From the NCBI GenBank assembly GCA_944324305.1, contig CALUVV010000010.1, forward strand, positions 1 to 64,000: a stretch of 64,000 nt of DNA. Direction: 5' to 3'. Positions 61,471-64,000 of the stretch are shown here, one piece after another (the first letter of the stretch is position 1; every line of letters starts with the position of its first letter). This DNA is from Candidatus Gastranaerophilales bacterium. GTDB lineage: Bacteria > Cyanobacteriota > Vampirovibrionia > Gastranaerophilales > Gastranaerophilaceae. Both the position numbers and the translations under genes were made by a program. The notes under the pieces were generated by a model that was not told where the DNA came from, made no database searches, and saw only the letters and a list, made by a program, of their open reading frames with translations.

Positions 61471-61686
61471 ATGGATAATGAATATCTGAAGAAATTTGCA
61501 CAGCATTTAAAAAAAATCAGGAAAGAGAAAAATATTAAGCAGGATGACTTTTTAGATGTAAACGGAATTTCGAGATCAACCATTGCTATGGTTGAAACTG
61601 CCAAGACGGATATCACTCTCTCAAAATTAAAAATTATAGCAGATGTACTGGGTGTAAACCTGAAAGAATTGCTTGATTTTGACTAA
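61471..61686 (+). CDS. XRE-family regulator, single HTH domain
   Basis: This 71-residue Cro/C1-type HTH protein (NIKQDDFLDVNGISRSTIAM, then VETAKTDITLSKLKII) starts at ATG 61471 after ATAAGGG. The frame continues upstream to 61420 but would run through the TGTCAATAT repeats. Its C-terminus overlaps the end of the convergent phosphoesterase gene by 4 nt. It is one of three single-domain XRE regulators in the window. Confidence 0.78.
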   Translation: MDNEYLKKFAQHLKKIRKEKNIKQDDFLDVNGISRSTIAMVETAKTDITLSKLKIIADVLGVNLKELLDFD

Positions 61687-62447
61687 TCAAAGGTTATTAC
61701 GGTTATTTCCGGCGGACAATTAAATCTTACGGGCAGAATACTTGTTCCCAGACCATATGTTGTATATATTTTCTTACCGTTATCATCCAAAAAGCCGTCA
61801 GAGTATTTTTTTCCGAATTTAGACGGCACAATTAAAGCGTTTTTAAGTCTTATCTGGCCGCCATGAAGATGTCCTGCCAGTGTTAGATTTACGCTGTAAG
61901 GTACATCAGGCATTATGTCAGGTGTATGACTTAGCAATATAACGGGTTTTCCGTTTAATGGCAGTGCTTTTTTTACATCAGGATTTCCCGTCTGCAAATC
62001 GTCAACACCGGCTATGCAGAAATAATCAAAACATACATTACTGTTTAATAAAACTTTTATTTTATTTTTTTCAAGTTCCGTAATAACTTCTTCTTTTCCC
62101 TGCCACCCGTCGTGATTGCCTATAACTGCGTATGTTCCGTACTTTGAGTGTATGTTTGAGAATTCTTTTGCAATTTTGTCAATTGTCATTGACATTCCTT
62201 TTTTGTGGCCGTTTACGTAATCTCCGCCCAATAGCACAATATCTGGGTTCTGTTCGTTTATTGCTCTTATAACTCTTTTAAGCCTGAACATTTCATACGG
62301 TTTTATGTGAAAATCACTCGCAAAAACTACTTTGAGGCCTTTAAGATTTTTGTCATTGATTTTTATATGTTTGACGGTTAAAATATTGGGTTCGATAAAA
62401 ACCGCCCAAACACTAATACAAATTAAAATTAAAATAATAAATTTCAT
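61683..62447 (-). CDS. Calcineurin-like metallophosphoesterase (YkuE/YaeI type)
   Basis: This 254-residue enzyme has an N-terminal membrane anchor (IILILICISVWAVF). All metallophosphoesterase motifs are visible: ASDFH (about 44), GGDYVNG (about 75), GNHDGW (about 112), SHTPD (about 173) and GHLHGGQ (about 195). Relatives act on UDP-diacylglucosamine-like or other membrane lipids; the substrate here is unknown. TATAAT ends 7 nt before the ATG, with no ribosome binding site, suggesting a leaderless mRNA. Confidence 0.88.
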   Translation of the reverse strand: MKFIILILICISVWAVFIEPNILTVKHIKINDKNLKGLKVVFASDFHIKPYEMFRLKRVIRAINEQNPDIVLLGGDYVNGHKKGMSMTIDKIAKEFSNIHSKYGTYAVIGNHDGWQGKEEVITELEKNKIKVLLNSNVCFDYFCIAGVDDLQTGNPDVKKALPLNGKPVILLSHTPDIMPDVPYSVNLTLAGHLHGGQIRLKNALIVPSKFGKKYSDGFLDDNGKKIYTTYGLGTSILPVRFNCPPEITVITFD

Positions 62448-62477
62448 AATATTTATTATAACATATAGGATTATAAT

Positions 62478-62493
62478 ATACCCGAACGGGTAT
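62478..62493. promoter_or_regulatory. Palindrome upstream of the phosphoesterase gene
   Basis: ATACCCG and CGGGTAT are inverted around a 2-bp centre, 31 bp upstream of the start codon, near the expected -35 position. It is a candidate operator; no regulator can be named. Confidence 0.4.
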
Positions 62494-62556
62494 TTTAATA
62501 AATACGGGAAATATAATTAATTATATTCGGGCAAATATATAATATACATATAATAT

Positions 62557-62582
62557 AAAAAAACTCCCTTTTGGGAGTTTTT
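62557..62582 (-). terminator. Terminator after rpoD
   Basis: AAAAACTCCC and GGGAGTTTTT form a 10-bp stem with a 4-nt loop. The minus-strand T-run continues for seven bases. It lies 4 bp after the rpoD stop. Confidence 0.87.
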
Positions 62583-62586
62583 ATGT

Positions 62587-63687
62587 TTAAGATTCAACGT
62601 ATTCTCTTAAGCGCTTGCTTCTGTTCGGGTGGCGTAATTTTCTCAGAGCCTTTGCCTCAATTTGTCTGATACGTTCACGGGTTACACCGAACAATTGCCC
62701 GACTTCTTCAAGAGTTCTCTGGCGGCCGTCGTCCATGCCGAAACGAAGTCTTAATACATCACGTTCTCTCGGTGAGAGTGTGCAGAGTACTTCTGCCAAA
62801 TCTTCCCTTAAAAGTTCGGAAGCTACCGTTTTGATAGGCGCATCGGCTTCTTTGTCTTCGATAAAATCACCTAAGCGTGAATCTTCTTCTTTACCGATAG
62901 GAGTTTCCAATGATAAAGGTTCTTGTGCAATTTTGATGATTTCGCGGAGTTTCGGGATTGAAACATTCATTTCAATAGCAAGTTCGTCTTCTGTCGGTTT
63001 TCTTGAAAGTTCCTGAGCAAGACGTCTGGTAACTTTTTTCAATTTATTAATTGTTTCAACCATGTGAACAGGAATACGGATAGTTCTTGCCTGATCCGCG
63101 ATTGCTCTTGTAATTGCCTGTCTAATCCACCAGGTTGCGTATGTTGAGAATTTAAAACCTCTTTCGTGGTCAAATTTTTCTGCGGCGCGGATAAGACCTA
63201 AGTTACCTTCCTGAATAAGGTCTAAGAAAAGCATGCCGCGTCCGACATATTTTTTAGCAATGCTTACAACCAAACGAAGGTTAGCCTGAACGAGTTTTCT
63301 TTTGGCGATAGCACCGGGGGTTCCGCCTTCAAGAATTTTTCTGGCAAGTTCGATTTCTTCGTTTGCCGATAAAAGTTTAATTCTTCCGATTTCTCTTAAA
63401 TATAATCTTACGGGGTCGTCAACAGCAATTCCTTTGGGTACTTCAAAATCGGATTCCGAGCCTTCCTCATGGCTGTTCATCATATATATATCGTCTAAAT
63501 TGACTTTGCTTTCCATTTTTTCGGTAACGATATCTTCGATGTTATCGGTGCTTATGTCCATGTTCATGTAGTTAACACCGTCGGCATCGCCTGATAGGGC
63601 GCCGTCTTCATCTATTTCATGCAAGTCAAGATTATCTTCATCCATAATGCTTACGATAGAGGAGCTGCTTTGTCTTTTTTTACTCAT
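62587..63687 (-). CDS. rpoD: Primary sigma factor RpoD (sigma-70)
   Basis: This 366-residue protein is the housekeeping sigma factor. After an acidic N-terminus come region 1.2 ([16 protein letters not shown]), region 2 ([20 protein letters not shown]), region 3 ([15 protein letters not shown]) and region 4 with the -35-binding helix ([18 protein letters not shown]). No large non-conserved insert separates regions 1.2 and 2, as in cyanobacterial and Firmicute sigma-A. Its start overlaps the end of dnaG by 8 nt, the classic macromolecular-synthesis operon order. Confidence 0.95.
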   Translation of the reverse strand: MSKKRQSSSSIVSIMDEDNLDLHEIDEDGALSGDADGVNYMNMDISTDNIEDIVTEKMESKVNLDDIYMMNSHEEGSESDFEVPKGIAVDDPVRLYLREIGRIKLLSANEEIELARKILEGGTPGAIAKRKLVQANLRLVVSIAKKYVGRGMLFLDLIQEGNLGLIRAAEKFDHERGFKFSTYATWWIRQAITRAIADQARTIRIPVHMVETINKLKKVTRRLAQELSRKPTEDELAIEMNVSIPKLREIIKIAQEPLSLETPIGKEEDSRLGDFIEDKEADAPIKTVASELLREDLAEVLCTLSPRERDVLRLRFGMDDGRQRTLEEVGQLFGVTRERIRQIEAKALRKLRHPNRSKRLREYVES

Positions 63688-64000
63688 TCATTTTCTCCAA
63701 TTTTAATCTGTTATTTATCTTATCTCTTAGCTGCATTTGAATTTTCAGGGCTTCTGTTTCGTTATCATTTGCGCTTTTATATAAATTACGTATTTGTTCT
63801 TGTTCTTGTTTTACCTGACATTCTTTGATTTTGTTAATATTCTCTTTGATTGCCGTTGCAAAATCATTATCTTCAAGGTTTTGGAAAGTTTCGGAAATAC
63901 TTATCAAATCCGTTATAATTTTTTGTGTTTCCGGTTCATTAACGAAGGCTGTGTAGAGCTTTTCGATTAATTCTTTCACATTATTTACGGTACATGTTAA
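63680..64000 (-). CDS. dnaG: C-terminal end of DNA primase DnaG (partial)
   Basis: This frame is open to the right edge of the window, so only the last 107 or so codons are present. The visible part is a helical bundle ([19 protein letters not shown] ... [17 protein letters not shown]), which resembles the helicase-binding C-terminal domain of DnaG. The identification rests mostly on its 8-nt overlap with rpoD, the usual dnaG-rpoD order. A GTG at 63979 is not needed as a start because the frame continues upstream. Confidence 0.7.
   Translation of the reverse strand, partial: LTCTVNNVKELIEKLYTAFVNEPETQKIITDLISISETFQNLEDNDFATAIKENINKIKECQVKQEQEQIRNLYKSANDNETEALKIQMQLRDKINNRLKLEKMNE

Overview
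The window is about 64 kb of AT-rich bacterial chromosome. The most likely source is a gut member of the Gastranaerophilales (Vampirovibrionia/Melainabacteria, the non-photosynthetic sister group of Cyanobacteria). This is inferred from three things: an SLH-domain envelope protein with a Cys-rich N-terminus, many short lineage-specific secreted proteins, and pilin-like proteins starting FTLAEVLVTLGIIG or FTLAEMMVVMLIMS. A cluster of TTTTCTACA boxes beside dnaN, close to the cyanobacterial DnaA box, fits the same placement. No 16S gene is present, so the placement is not proven.

Region 1 (1-13.4 kb) is accessory DNA. It opens with the end of a Mu-like transposable element: a DDE transposase, a MuB-type ATPase, a further gene running off the window, and a divergent HTH repressor. 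Two small genes follow. Next comes a two-gene restriction-modification-like locus: a PLD-nuclease/SNF2-helicase protein and a giant Eco57I-type adenine methylase. The methylase's C-terminal recognition region lies in an invertible segment with perfect 300-bp inverted repeats, a silent alternative C-terminus on the other strand, and a serine DNA invertase directly next to it. A relic of a Mu-type tail-assembly gene and two small genes end the island just before two tandem tRNA-Ala genes.

Region 2 (13.4-30.5 kb) holds mrnC, secreted proteins, an amino-acid-binding lipoprotein, an SLH protein and a MarR-controlled EmrA/EmrB/TolC-type efflux locus. It also holds two large proteins that combine a type IV pilin leader, YadA-like head repeats and a C-terminal S74 chaperone. 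A third protein of this kind lies at 38.3 kb.

Region 3 (30.5-50 kb) contains prmC, aroC, a XerC/D-type recombinase, dnaN, a candidate oriC (about 37.96-38.27 kb), a YeiH-type transporter, der, recJ and lineage-specific membrane proteins. One of these appears to join a GHKL-type ATPase to a zinc-protease motif. der and recJ share an 88-bp duplicated divergent promoter/leader block.

Region 4 (50-64 kb) contains crcB, an endonuclease-IV-like gene, a duplicated pilin pair around an XRE regulator, metG, a GT-C glycosyltransferase-like gene, aroB-aroK, a C-terminal processing protease, a metallophosphoesterase, rpoD and the end of dnaG.

The main theme is surface and defence variability. Three pilin-leader genes carry a 10-base G/C tract between the start codon and the prepilin motif. 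All three are out of frame at n=10 and would be restored at n=11 (or 8). The methylase specificity switches by DNA inversion. At least seven genes have a -10 box 6-7 nt upstream of the ATG, which suggests leaderless transcripts.
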